In this document: one piece after another, positions 34,091 to 42,889 of the stretch | How the letters are laid out: every line of letters starts with the position of its first letter | How positions within the stretch are numbered: position 1 is the first letter of the stretch | NCBI RefSeq assembly: GCF_026314945.1 | Contig: NZ_CP111121.1 | Span: 2,356,001-2,420,000 of the forward strand | From: Chryseobacterium fluminis | GTDB taxonomy: Bacteria > Bacteroidota > Bacteroidia > Flavobacteriales > Weeksellaceae | Direction: 5' to 3' | Length of the DNA stretch: 64,000 nucleotides | Notes under the pieces: generated by a model | Told to the model about the DNA's origin: nothing | What the model saw: only the letters and a program-made list of their open reading frames with translations | Databases searched by the model: none | Position numbers and translations under genes: made by a program

Positions 34091-35452
34091 TTATTCCTTC
34101 TGATCCATCGTCAAAAGTTTATCAGCTATTTTTGTCGATAGTCCTTGTATAATTTTTAATTGGGTAACCCTGTTGTTTGTTGATATAAATTCCAAGACGA
34201 TATCTGCGTCCTTCGTATAAAAAACATTTTCCTTCTCTGCTGAAAAAGGTATTGGACCTTCATCATTGATCCGGATGAATAACTGACCTGACTTTTTCAA
34301 CACGGTAACCTGGTATTTTTCAGAAGCCTTAAAAATACCAGTGTACTTTTGAAGGACATGGTCTTCTAACTGAATCGTCTGTTTGGGTTGTGGAATAGAA
34401 TACGGTTTGTCCCGTAAAGCCCTATACATCGTATTTCCTATTTTTTCTAAAGAGGTTGATGTGATATTGTTCAAAAGTATGATACAGATATCTAGCTCAG
34501 GATTCATTAAAAAATAACTGGTAGCCCCTTCAATATTCCCTCCATGATCAATAACTCTTTCACCTTCAATCTGATCAATAAACCATCCATATCCGTAGCC
34601 TCCAAGATAAGGGGTAACTGCCTGCTGGAAAACTTTTTCACTGATCATCTTAAAATGTTTTAATCCATTGTAAAACTTATGGAGATCTCCAATAGTACTG
34701 TACAAACCGCCCGATGAGAAAGTCAAGCTGGCATTCCAGGGCCCGGCCGGCGTATATTTGGATGGGGAAATAAAAGAATACGTATTTACCTTGTTTTTAT
34801 TTTGAAGATTTGGAAAGTCAAATCCACTATCAGTCATTTTTAGTGGCTTAAAAATATATTGATCTACAGCATCCGCATACGATGACCTGGTGACGTCTTC
34901 GATAATGATTCCTAAGAGATCAAAACCCGAATTTGAATAACTGAACTGCGTTCCAGGTGCAAAATCCAAGGGCTGATTTTTGAAAAACGCCATTTTTTCG
35001 TCCTGACTGTAGATACGAGCAGAAGCAAGCTTGGAATAAAATTCAGGATTTCTAAATTTTTCATAAATACCTCCGGTGTTTGTCAGCAGGTGTTTGATTT
35101 TAATGCGGTCCCCATTAGGATAGCCTGATATATATCTACTGATCGGGTCTTCTACAGACAATATATTTTCTTCAGCCAGCTTTAAAATAACCAGCGCCGT
35201 AAATGATTTTGATAATGAACCGATTGGAAATATACTCTGCCTTGTGATGGGCTGTTTTGAAGATACATTCTGATATCCACATTCTCCTTCAAAAAAGATT
35301 TTACCTCCTTTTATAATAAGTGCCGAACCATTAAATTTATTGATCGTAACATAAGCTTTGATCAGACTATCAATCTGAGAAGGTTTAATCTGAGCATTGA
35401 TCAGGGTAATGGATTGTACCGTTAAAATGACTGACCAGAGTAACTTTGCCAT
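34091..35452 (-). CDS. exported serine hydrolase, beta-lactamase/PBP-like (first)
   Basis: The 453-residue protein has a signal peptide (to about residue 20, LINA) and a class C beta-lactamase-type domain: SxxK at S79-K82 (GSLSKSFTAL), YSN (GTQFSYSNSGFDLLG) and HGG (IDHGGNIEG). A C-terminal DUF3471-like beta domain covers about 370-453. Members hydrolyse esters, D-amino acid peptides or beta-lactams; this one is likely a periplasmic peptidase or esterase. A second, less similar member lies at 38755. It fills its unit alone. Confidence 0.88.
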   Translation of the reverse strand: MAKLLWSVILTVQSITLINAQIKPSQIDSLIKAYVTINKFNGSALIIKGGKIFFEGECGYQNVSSKQPITRQSIFPIGSLSKSFTALVILKLAEENILSVEDPISRYISGYPNGDRIKIKHLLTNTGGIYEKFRNPEFYSKLASARIYSQDEKMAFFKNQPLDFAPGTQFSYSNSGFDLLGIIIEDVTRSSYADAVDQYIFKPLKMTDSGFDFPNLQNKNKVNTYSFISPSKYTPAGPWNASLTFSSGGLYSTIGDLHKFYNGLKHFKMISEKVFQQAVTPYLGGYGYGWFIDQIEGERVIDHGGNIEGATSYFLMNPELDICIILLNNITSTSLEKIGNTMYRALRDKPYSIPQPKQTIQLEDHVLQKYTGIFKASEKYQVTVLKKSGQLFIRINDEGPIPFSAEKENVFYTKDADIVLEFISTNNRVTQLKIIQGLSTKIADKLLTMDQKE

Positions 35453-35590
35453 AACAGAGACATGGTTAATGTTAAAAATGGTAAATATAGACTTTTAAAC
35501 TAAAATTACTTATAATATTTAGCGTAATTGATAACCTACCCTTCCCTTTCCAATAATCATAAAAAGAGGTACATTTATGGACTTTCATCT

Positions 35591-35605
35591 ATCGTTTTTT
35601 GAGAC
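35591..35605 (+). repeat. array motif 12
   Basis: Reads ATCGTTTTTTGAGAC; 138 bp before the serine hydrolase start and 36 bp from the next stop. Confidence 0.75.
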
Positions 35606-35641
35606 TCATTTAAAACAAAATTAAATCTTTGATTTGTAGTT

Positions 35642-36487
35642 TCATACATCATCAGCTAAAATAATTATTGATAGTTTATTATTAATTTTTGGATTACTAT
35701 CATCAAATTCCCTATTGATAAGACGTTTTATAAAAATCTTTGAGTTATGAACAAAATTCTGTTCAAGACTTTGAATTCTGTAATGAAGATTTTCTTTGAG
35801 TCTTTCTTCACTATCATTAATCATCATATTAATTAATTGTAAAGCTTCTTTCTTTAAATTGGCTCTATAAAGTTCTATTATCCAGGAATTTAAAAAAATA
35901 AAAATACTATTTCTGAAATTAAAGTTGTCTTCAGGATACAAATAAATATGTTCAGTCAAATTTTTGTATTCTTCTTTCAGAATTTTATGATAGTATGTTA
36001 TTCTGGATGTTGGATAGCTGTTAATAACCCCTTCACTTGGCTCAATTAATATTACTAAATTACCTCTTTCAGAATAAATTTTAGTTGTTGTATCTTCTGT
36101 TATTAGCCTTACTTTTCCATTCTTATAATACCAGACATTATTTTCTTTTGTTATTATTCCATCTTTATCAAAAATAATATTTCCCTTATCAGAGTTATAA
36201 CGTGATTGCCCATTGTCATACCATTCTTCACCAGATATGAATTTTCCTTCTTTATATTTACTCTTTGCAGCTACTTGTCCATTGTTATGGTATGATACAT
36301 TATCTCCATCATAATCGCCATTTGTATATTCGATATAAGAAACGGGATTGGTATCATCATATAAAAGAGTTCCTGTAAAAAGCTTCCCTTTATATTTTAG
36401 ATAGTTGGTGTCCAAAAGATTGTGCTCAAGATTAGGATCTTCATTATGTATTGTAGGTTCTTTCATTAAATTGATGCTAACATTCAA
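35642..36487 (-). CDS. MORN-repeat protein of YwqK type
   Basis: The 281-residue soluble protein contains MORN-like repeats: YTNGDYDGDNVSYHNNGQVA, KYKEGKFISGEEWYDNGQ and WYYKNGKVRL, over residues 30-130. The C-terminal half is helical with no recognised domain. YwqK proteins are annotated as antitoxins in some genomes, but there is no toxin gene adjacent. The start codon lies 17 bp from motif 13. It is the single gene of its unit. Confidence 0.72.
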   Translation of the reverse strand: MNVSINLMKEPTIHNEDPNLEHNLLDTNYLKYKGKLFTGTLLYDDTNPVSYIEYTNGDYDGDNVSYHNNGQVAAKSKYKEGKFISGEEWYDNGQSRYNSDKGNIIFDKDGIITKENNVWYYKNGKVRLITEDTTTKIYSERGNLVILIEPSEGVINSYPTSRITYYHKILKEEYKNLTEHIYLYPEDNFNFRNSIFIFLNSWIIELYRANLKKEALQLINMMINDSEERLKENLHYRIQSLEQNFVHNSKIFIKRLINREFDDSNPKINNKLSIIILADDV

Positions 36488-36504
36488 ATGTACTCAAAGT
36501 GAAT

Positions 36505-36519
36505 ATCGTTTTGTGAGAT
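36505..36519 (+). repeat. array motif 13, GTG variant
   Basis: Reads ATCGTTTTGTGAGAT; 17 bp before the MORN gene start. ACTCAAAGTGAAT to its left resembles the inverted half-site. Confidence 0.75.
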
Positions 36520-36678
36520 TTAATAGCAATAGCAAAGTCCTTTGGCTTTGCGGGAGTTGCGGAAATTGAAACTGAGTTCGCTCGGCTAGATTAAACGAAG
36601 TTATGGAAAAGCACGTTCTGACAAGCACTACAACAGCAATTTTGCAAAAGCACTGTTAGGCAGTTTTAGGGATTTTCC
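36520..36678. other. GC-richer junction segment containing an attC-like core
   Basis: This 160-bp gap between motif 13 and a gene stop has local inverted repeats (AAGTCCTTTGGCTTTGCGG) and ends AAGCACTGTTAGGCAGTTTT. GTTAGGC fits the integron core GTTRRRY, but no matching partner RYYYAAC at the right distance is obvious. It resembles interspersed debris seen in flavobacterial accessory regions. Confidence 0.35.
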
Positions 36679-37479
36679 TCATTTATTAAAATCTTCAAAT
36701 TTAATATTGAAATGGTAACTCATATCGTATTGGTCTTTTAAAATTTTTGCAATATGAGCCTTTCCAATATCCGTAATACTTTCCCAATCATTTATGGCAT
36801 CAAATTTTTTTAAGGTTTCTATATCTGATGTCTCTAACAATACTTTTCTTTTTTCGAAACTATCATTCATATAAACATTAAAATTAGCTCCATTAAGCAT
36901 TCGTAAATCTATATTCTCGCTACTGAAGATTTTTGCAAAAATTTCTGAAATATTATCAATCTTAAGTGATTCTATTATTTCATTTTTTAAAAATCCAAGC
37001 TTATGTTGGCGACTATATTCCAAAGTCTGTTTTGAAATTCTTGCGGCTAAATCACCATTAAACGGATTGATAGTTTTGTCAAAACAATTAACTATAGCTT
37101 TCATCGTAGCTTCTTCAAAGTGTTCTGGTCGAGTGTCCAAAAAATGAATTCCAATATTTGTTATTTCAAATTTCAGAAAAGTTGTTTTTCCTTTTATTCC
37201 TGAAACATAATTTGTAAAAAATGTTAACGTTTCATCTACAATTGACCTGTGTCCAAAGTTGTAAGGAATTTGATTTTCACTTATGTTCCATAAAACCTCA
37301 GATCCATAATCAATATCGGATTTCTGCATAATTAATTCTATATGCGCATATCTATCGCTTCCGGTAAATTTTGCAACTAAACCTTTTCCTTCTATTGGCA
37401 ATAAGTTCCATCCTAAAATTTTTTGATTTATAGGGAATAAACTGGTGGATTGATAATTTCTTTTGAGATAGGTTTTCAT
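36679..37479 (-). CDS. accessory protein of unknown function
   Basis: The 266-residue soluble product has no domain I recognise. Its start region (MKTYLKRNYQSTSLFPINQK) and the segment TLTFFTNYVSGIKGKTTFLK are followed by mainly helical sequence, ending KIDFEDFNK-like (FNIKFEDFNK). The start codon is 9 bp from motif 14, so any promoter must overlap the motif or lie in the next unit. It is the only gene of its unit. Confidence 0.6.
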   Translation of the reverse strand: MKTYLKRNYQSTSLFPINQKILGWNLLPIEGKGLVAKFTGSDRYAHIELIMQKSDIDYGSEVLWNISENQIPYNFGHRSIVDETLTFFTNYVSGIKGKTTFLKFEITNIGIHFLDTRPEHFEEATMKAIVNCFDKTINPFNGDLAARISKQTLEYSRQHKLGFLKNEIIESLKIDNISEIFAKIFSSENIDLRMLNGANFNVYMNDSFEKRKVLLETSDIETLKKFDAINDWESITDIGKAHIAKILKDQYDMSYHFNIKFEDFNK

Positions 37480-37488
37480 TTATAGCCG

Positions 37489-37503
37489 ATCGTTTTGTGA
37501 GAT
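37489..37503 (+). repeat. array motif 14, GTG variant
   Basis: Reads ATCGTTTTGTGAGAT; only 9 bp before a start codon and 125 bp from the next stop. Confidence 0.75.
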
Positions 37504-37628
37504 TATTTCAAATATTCAATAATATTTTTTTGTATCGATTTTGTCAAGCTCTGAATAATGAGAAGAATCAGATATCTTTTAAATTTTAAATCAGGCAAAC
37601 AAACGAGTTAAAATATTATTAATTAAAT

Positions 37629-38624
37629 CTAGCTCCTTTTGAATACATCTAATTTTGGACTAACAGTAACTAAAGTATATTCATTTTCTATTTCTCTTAA
37701 CTTATTTTTATCATAAATAGGATAAAATGACTGAATCCTATTAAATAAAACATTGCTCTTTCCTTTGACTTGTTTAGTTTTTTTCTCAATCCATAAATGA
37801 TAAAATACACCTTCATAAACAAAGATTATATTATTTGTCAGTGAAATATCAATGACATTGAGCTTATCAATTTCTACCAGAATTAATTTTAAATTTAAAT
37901 GGAGCTCTTTTGGTAAGAAGTTTTTATAATGATATGTTTTAGTATCATTATTTTTTATATGTTGGGCATAATGTCTATTAGTAATGTGTATCAATGAGTA
38001 AGAAGTAAACTCTAAAATTTCTCCCGAAAAAGGAATTTCAAAATCAGCTTGATGATAATCTTCCATTACACTTTTTGTCAATAAATAAATGAATTTTGAT
38101 TGTAAAATCAATTTATCTTTCTGTAATCTATAATCATCTTGCTTTTTCTTAAATCTGCGAAGCAATTTGGGATATTTTTTGTCGAGAGCTTTTAAATCTT
38201 TTCTTGTTTCCGCTGATAATTCTTGTAAAATTTGATCTTTATGATTTTCAATTGCAAGTTCCTTTTGCCATTTATCAGATATGACTTGGAGTGTTTTTAA
38301 ATCTTTAAACTTTTCTTTATCTTCAACTTCAACTACTTTCCCTCTTTTTGCTTTATAAAATGGACCTGCTAAATCGTTATGAAAATATGTTAGATAAAGT
38401 TCTCTAAAAATAAAATCATTACAAATGCTAAAATCTTCTGGTCTACCATCGTCTTTATATAAAGTTAATTTTAACAATGTGCATAGAAATTCTTTCTCAC
38501 GTTCTAATAATTTTTCTCCTCTTAATCCTCTTAATTTTAAATCTTCAAATATTTTACGAGTTCTTATTTGTTCTTCTTCTGAGTCATCTTTTAGAGCTAG
38601 CTCTTCAACTGAGTAATATGACAT
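37629..38624 (-). CDS. accessory protein, possible nuclease-type C-terminal domain
   Basis: The 331-residue protein has a charged helical first half with long Lys/Glu helices (RKDLKALDKKYPKLLRRFKK) and a second half with SLIHITNRHYAQHIKNNDTK, ILVEIDKLNVIDIS, then VFYHLWIEKKTK and LFNRIQSFYPI. The H-x-x-NRH signature followed by beta strands resembles barnase/EndoU/RelE-like nuclease domains of phage and polymorphic toxins. The similarity is suggestive only. It shares a 3-kb unit with the serine hydrolase gene, 130 bp away. Confidence 0.55.
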   Translation of the reverse strand: MSYYSVEELALKDDSEEEQIRTRKIFEDLKLRGLRGEKLLEREKEFLCTLLKLTLYKDDGRPEDFSICNDFIFRELYLTYFHNDLAGPFYKAKRGKVVEVEDKEKFKDLKTLQVISDKWQKELAIENHKDQILQELSAETRKDLKALDKKYPKLLRRFKKKQDDYRLQKDKLILQSKFIYLLTKSVMEDYHQADFEIPFSGEILEFTSYSLIHITNRHYAQHIKNNDTKTYHYKNFLPKELHLNLKLILVEIDKLNVIDISLTNNIIFVYEGVFYHLWIEKKTKQVKGKSNVLFNRIQSFYPIYDKNKLREIENEYTLVTVSPKLDVFKRS

Positions 38625-38754
38625 AAGTTTCTTAGTTATAGTTTACCCCAAATATATGAAATCCTACATTTTGATAGATTTTGTTTTGATTGTTAAATTT
38701 TTTGTATAATTTTAAATTTATCATAATACATAAATGTGATAATACTTATCGTGT

Positions 38755-40194
38755 TTAATCAATTTTTAACACCAAGTTTTTATCCTGTGATTGATCTGCA
38801 TTTAAAGCATATTTAGGCGCTGATATCCATCTGAATTTATTAATTACAAACTTGAATTGGTATTCTTTTCCTTTCTCAAATTGTGATCTGGGAATTTCAA
38901 GTTCAAATGTATTTTTGTCTTTTCTGATCATTTGAAATGATTTATTTTCTGAATTCCAATCATTGAATAAGCCAGGAATTGAAACGCTCTTTATCAAGTC
39001 AACGTCTAACTTTTTATCGTGTTTATAACTGAAAATAACTTTGTCATCCGTTAATCTATAACCGTAGATGTTTTTATTTTGATAATCAAGCAGTAAATCA
39101 TTGGCAATGTCAAAAGTGGAGTTGCTTAGAATTTCGCCGGTTTCCGGTCCGCTGATATTGACCATTAAGCATACACCCAGATTCTGCTCCGGAAATATAG
39201 AAAACATCACTTGATTGCCATAAGCACCTCCGTGTTTGAAGGCATATTTCCCCAACTCTGATACATAGATATTGTCCCAAAAATAGCCGTACCAATTTTG
39301 ATTACTGTTTGTGATATTTCGTTGTGATTCTTGCACCGTCTTGTTTTGGCCTTCCAATTCAAATTTGAGGAATTTCATTAAATCTCCTAAAGTCGATTTT
39401 GTCTGAAGGCCAGATGAGCCCCACAACTGACTATTGAAATTAGGCATCAGAACATGGTTTGTATTATAGCCGTTCGCTAACTTTTCTTTAGGATCCAATG
39501 CAAATTTTGTCTGGTTCATTTTCAGTTTTGACCAGAGATTTTCTTTTAATAATTTTTCAAAAGGCTTTCCATAAATATTCTCAAGCATCAATCCAGCCAT
39601 TTCTAGACTTGGATTACTGTACAGGTATTTTGTTCCAGGAATCGTGTCTAGTTTTACTTTTTTCAGGTCAAGCAAAAAATCTGATTTAGTATAGTTTTTA
39701 GTCAATTCTACCAATTTGAATGTCGTGTTGTCATCAAAAGTCTTCATAATCTCTCTGTCGTCAGGTAAAACGCTTGGAATTGCAGATTGATAAGAAATTA
39801 AATCTTTGATAGTGATTGGTTTTCCATTGTATTCCAGATTGGAATAATCCTCTTTCAGAAATTTTCTAATGTCGTCATCCGGTTTCACTTTCTTTTCCAT
39901 AACAGTTTGAGCAAGCAGGTAACCTGTCATTACTTTTGTGACAGAAGCGATTTCGAAATATGTATTGTTGTCGGCTTTGTTAGCTTTTCCTTTGTCTATT
40001 TCGCCATAATGTTTGGTGTAAACTTTTCCGTCTTTTACAATACCGATGGAGACCGAATAAGCTTTAGAATTTTTAAGAAGCACTTCTGCAGTTTTGTCAA
40101 GTATCAAATATACCGGGCTTTCTGAATTGTTCATATTTTGAGAAATAGCGAACGTGTTGGCTAGGGCAAATAGAAATGATAGTAGTTTGTTCAT
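38755..40194 (-). CDS. exported serine hydrolase, beta-lactamase/PBP-like (second)
   Basis: The 479-residue product has a signal peptide (FLFALANTFAISQ) and the serine hydrolase motifs SxxK at S84-K87 (ASVTKVMTGYL), YSN (GTKYLYSNPSLEMAGLML) and HGG (FKHGGAYGNQ). Its last 90 residues form a carbohydrate-binding-like or AMPK-type beta module (VSIPGLFNDWNSENKSFQMI, then KEYQFKFVIN), similar to esterase-linked domains. It probably acts on peptides or esters in the periplasm. Confidence 0.88.
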   Translation of the reverse strand: MNKLLSFLFALANTFAISQNMNNSESPVYLILDKTAEVLLKNSKAYSVSIGIVKDGKVYTKHYGEIDKGKANKADNNTYFEIASVTKVMTGYLLAQTVMEKKVKPDDDIRKFLKEDYSNLEYNGKPITIKDLISYQSAIPSVLPDDREIMKTFDDNTTFKLVELTKNYTKSDFLLDLKKVKLDTIPGTKYLYSNPSLEMAGLMLENIYGKPFEKLLKENLWSKLKMNQTKFALDPKEKLANGYNTNHVLMPNFNSQLWGSSGLQTKSTLGDLMKFLKFELEGQNKTVQESQRNITNSNQNWYGYFWDNIYVSELGKYAFKHGGAYGNQVMFSIFPEQNLGVCLMVNISGPETGEILSNSTFDIANDLLLDYQNKNIYGYRLTDDKVIFSYKHDKKLDVDLIKSVSIPGLFNDWNSENKSFQMIRKDKNTFELEIPRSQFEKGKEYQFKFVINKFRWISAPKYALNADQSQDKNLVLKID

Positions 40195-40520
40195 CGTATA
40201 TTTTTAATATGACAACTTGGAACATAAAGTTATTACGTCTAAATCTAAAGTTATCAATGATGAAAGATACTAATTATAGAGAATTTAATTTTAATATACA
40301 CTCCAAACCTTCTGCAATTAGGTTGAAAACTTTTATGAAATTTTTTCTGTGCAACTTCATTGAAATCAAAAATACCCCACTTTAATTCCCACTTTGCTTA
40401 TAAACTCCTAGTACTTTACTCACATATCTGCGCTTATCAGCAAACAGGATTGAATAAAATTGTTTCTACTAATTGTCAATCTGGATAGATGGCTATTCTG
40501 ATGGCGTAAGTAATAGATCC

Positions 40521-40535
40521 ATCGCTTTTTGAGAC
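40521..40535 (+). repeat. array motif 15, GCT variant
   Basis: Reads ATCGCTTTTTGAGAC; 326 bp before the second serine hydrolase start and 259 bp from the monooxygenase stop. Confidence 0.65.
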
Positions 40536-40606
40536 TTAAGTTTTTTAATGTTGCTAAAACTAATTATAAAATATCATTTTATCTAAACGTAAGATTTACA
40601 AAAGTT

Positions 40607-40638
40607 AAAATGCATTTACTAAATAGTAAATGCATTTT
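40607..40638. terminator. hairpin, possible terminator
   Basis: AAAATGCATTTACT/AGTAAATGCATTTT, 14-bp perfect stem with an AAAT loop. The ends are A/T-rich on both sides, so it could terminate in either direction. Confidence 0.5.
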
Positions 40639-40765
40639 AATTTGCTACACTATCAAAACGTTTAGTTATGAATTTATAATAAATTCTAATCATATATTAT
40701 TTATCTCTTATTTTATTCTAGTAAATCTTTATTATCCATTACAACGCAGTGACTATTTAAAAAAA

Positions 40766-40789
40766 CGTCTCAAAGTTATTTTTGAGACG
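40766..40789 (-). terminator. terminator of the quinol monooxygenase gene
   Basis: CGTCTCAAA/TTTGAGACG, nine-bp stem with a six-base loop, followed on the minus strand by TTTTTTTAAA, just after the stop at 40795. Its arms share GTCTCAAA with the inverted array motif. Confidence 0.8.
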
Positions 40790-40794
40790 CTTTT

Positions 40795-41103
40795 TTATTT
40801 TTTAAATTTCGCAAAAGACTGGTAGACCGATGGTTCACGTTCTATTTCCAAATCCAATAACAATTGTTCCCATTCCAAAACGTAAGGTTGCTTGAGAGTG
40901 ACATTCATAAAATGCTCAATGTCCTCATTCCATACTTCATAAACAAAAAATTCTTCGGCTTTTTGAATATTCTGATGAATAGTTGCGTGAACGAAATTTT
41001 CCTGTTGGCTCACCGTTTCAAAAAGGTCTTCAAGGGCTTTTTTAAATTGTTTGTAATTGTCTGGTTTTGCGGTAAACTTGATGACTAATGTAAATTGTTC
41101 CAT
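40795..41103 (-). CDS. antibiotic biosynthesis monooxygenase (ABM) domain protein
   Basis: The 102-residue protein is a ferredoxin-like ABM domain: FTLVIKFTAKPDNYKQFKKALEDLFETVSQQENFVHATIH, then FFVYEVWNEDIEHFMNVTLKQPYVLEW. Such dimers act as quinol monooxygenases (YgiN-like) or isomerases. It is divergent from the Crp-type regulator gene at 41482, which may control it; the ~380 bp between them would hold both promoters. Confidence 0.85.
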   Translation of the reverse strand: MEQFTLVIKFTAKPDNYKQFKKALEDLFETVSQQENFVHATIHQNIQKAEEFFVYEVWNEDIEHFMNVTLKQPYVLEWEQLLLDLEIEREPSVYQSFAKFKK

Positions 41104-41481
41104 TTTTTTAAGGTCTTATTTAATTATTGTAAATTTATATTTTTAAAGAACGATAATTTTATCCCTGCAAATGTATCAACGTTTTATTAAAACAGGTAAC
41201 AAAGTATCAAAAAGTAACTGTAACATTTAGGTAACGGGGTAACTTTATAATGTAGAAATTACGCCACTGTGGGAAATTGCGTTGGGTGTATAACAAGTTA
41301 CGAAATATTGTCGAGGCTTGCTCCTATGTCTGGTTTTATTAAATTGAACAATTTAGAAATGATTGAAAAAAAAAATTAGAAGTCGGCTACTAAAAAGCAG
41401 ATAGGAATTAATCCTATTATTTGTCTTAAATTTAGTCTCGCTTTACCAAGCTCCCATGGACAACTTTATAAAATACAAGAA
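41104..41481. other. divergent intergenic region
   Basis: About 380 bp between the leftward ABM gene and the rightward regulator gene. It contains TGCGTTGGGTGTATAACAAG at 41279-41298, resembling flavobacterial junction debris. No defined operator is evident. Confidence 0.35.
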
Positions 41482-42051
41482 TTGGATATATTAGCCGAAC
41501 ATATAAGAAAAACCGTTCAAATTTCCGAAAAAGATTTGGAAAAAGTGATGTCTTTTTTTGTTAAAGAAACTTTTGGAAAAAAGGATTTCATCATTCGTGA
41601 GAATGACGAAGTAAAACATTTATATTTTATTGTATCAGGCCTTGTAAAGCTCTATGTTACGGATAGTGATGCGAATGAGCATATCATCTCTTTCGCAATG
41701 GAAGATTGGTGGGAAAGTGATTACAAGGCGTTTTATACGCAGACAAAAGCATCACAAGTTTTGCAGTGCATCGAAAAAACTGAAATCTTGAAAATATCTT
41801 ACAGTCATTACCATCAAATCCTTAATGAAATTCCTGTTATGGCCAGTTTTTTTCTTCATAAGGCAGTAAACGGTCATATTTCCAATCAACGAAGGGTCGT
41901 ATCTTTAATAACATTGACCGCTCAGCACCGGTACGAGCATTTTCTTAAATATTATCCCGCATTACTGCAAAGAATCCCCAAAACTACATTGGCTCTCTAT
42001 CTGGGAATTTCAAGGGAAACACTAAGCCGTTTTTTCTCGGAGCACCAATAA
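41482..42051 (+). CDS. Crp/Fnr family regulator with TTG start
   Basis: The 189-residue product has a cNMP-like roll (KKDFIIRENDEVKHLYFIVSGLVKLYV) and a C-terminal winged helix (RIPKTTLALYLGISRETLSRFFSEHQ). No in-frame ATG exists at the N-terminus. The TTG at 41482 gives MDILAEHIRKTVQIS, the usual beginning for this subgroup; the only nearby ATG (41457) is in another frame and soon stops. It is followed after 69 bp by a RidA gene, so the two may be co-transcribed. Confidence 0.85.
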   Translation: MDILAEHIRKTVQISEKDLEKVMSFFVKETFGKKDFIIRENDEVKHLYFIVSGLVKLYVTDSDANEHIISFAMEDWWESDYKAFYTQTKASQVLQCIEKTEILKISYSHYHQILNEIPVMASFFLHKAVNGHISNQRRVVSLITLTAQHRYEHFLKYYPALLQRIPKTTLALYLGISRETLSRFFSEHQ

Positions 42052-42120
42052 TTGTGACAAACATCACACAAAATCCAGCCTTTGATCACCGAACTTTGTT
42101 CCATTGTTAAAAAAAAATAT

Positions 42121-42510
42121 ATGGAAAAGAGAGTTATCAACCCTTGGGAATGGCAGGATGCAAGGAATTATGTTCAGGCTGTAGAAGTGAAAAATGTGCA
42201 GAGTACGCTTTACGTGTCTGGTCAGACAGCGATTGACAATTATGGTATTTCAAGTGAGGCCGATATGAGAATTCAAATTGAAAAAGCATTGGAAAATTTA
42301 GAAAAGGTTATTCTTCAGGCAGATTTTGAAGTGAAAAATATTGTCCGACTTAATGTCTTTACTACGGAGCATAGTGAGCTATTCAAAAATTTTGATGTTC
42401 TTCAAAATTGGATTTCTAAACATCAAATGCAGCAGGCAACCACTGTGATGGAAGTTAAAACACTTTTTGAAACACTGAAAGTGGAATTTGAAGCGACGGT
42501 CGTAAAATAG
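42121..42510 (+). CDS. RidA-family enamine/imine deaminase-like protein
   Basis: The ATG at 42121 starts a 129-residue product (MEKRVINPWEWQDARNYVQA). The upstream frame to 42082 adds residues unlike the family. STLYVSGQTAID, ALENLEKVILQADFEVKNIVRLNVF and a C-terminal VEFEATVVK give the YjgF/RidA chorismate-mutase-like fold. The usual catalytic Arg region is diverged here (TTVMEVKTLF), so it may be a non-deaminase relative. It is likely regulated with the upstream Crp-type gene. Confidence 0.85.
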   Translation: MEKRVINPWEWQDARNYVQAVEVKNVQSTLYVSGQTAIDNYGISSEADMRIQIEKALENLEKVILQADFEVKNIVRLNVFTTEHSELFKNFDVLQNWISKHQMQQATTVMEVKTLFETLKVEFEATVVK

Positions 42511-42561
42511 AAAGTCAGCTTATTTATTTAAAGGCAATTCAGGATTTAGCTTTAAACCTGA

Positions 42562-42576
42562 ATCGCTTTTTGATAT
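42562..42576 (+). repeat. array motif 16, GCT variant
   Basis: Reads ATCGCTTTTTGATAT; 51 bp past the RidA gene and 5 bp from the stop of the AraC fragment. Confidence 0.65.
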
Positions 42577-42581
42577 TATTT

Positions 42582-42792
42582 CTAAATTTGGTAATTAAAT
42601 GATTGCCTGAACTGAGCCGGAGTCATAGACGTTTTAGTTTTAAACAACCTGCTGAATGACTGCGGATATTCAAAACCTAATTGATAGGTAATCTCAGCGA
42701 CTGACAAATCTGTTGTCGACAATATCTCTTTTGCAAGCTCGATAAGTTTATTGTGGCTGTGTTGTTGGGTATTTAATCCCGTCAACGAGCAT
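42582..42792 (-). pseudogene. AraC-family regulator 3' fragment trapped between two motifs
   Basis: The frame gives the last 70 residues of an AraC-type HTH domain: ICSLTGLNTQQHSHNKLIEL, STTDLSVAEITYQLGFEYPQ, and SFSRLFKTKTSMTPAQFRQS. The N-terminal domain and the first HTH helices are absent. The frame continues without stop into motif 17, where AraC similarity ends. A natural stop lies at 42582, 5 bp from motif 16. The whole 230-bp unit is this fragment, so DNA between motifs need not be a full gene. It is probably not functional. Confidence 0.82.
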
Positions 42793-42807
42793 ATCGTTTT
42801 TTGAGAC
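42793..42807 (+). repeat. array motif 17 at AraC break point
   Basis: Reads ATCGTTTTTTGAGAC; the truncated AraC frame runs out at its left edge, and the next stop codon is 82 bp to the right. Confidence 0.75.
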
Positions 42808-42889
42808 TTTTACATTTTAAGTTTATATAATGCATCAAACATTCTGATATTTAATCTATGAAAATAGAGTTTGCTGAATATTTAGTCTA

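Larger units (their letters stand above)
40195..40794. other. 600-bp intergenic stretch with motif and two hairpins
   Basis: It contains CTCCAAACCTTCTGCAATTA near 40300, similar to the segments before the YhcG genes, motif 15, and two hairpins (40607-40638, 40766-40789). No gene is supported. Confidence 0.4.
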
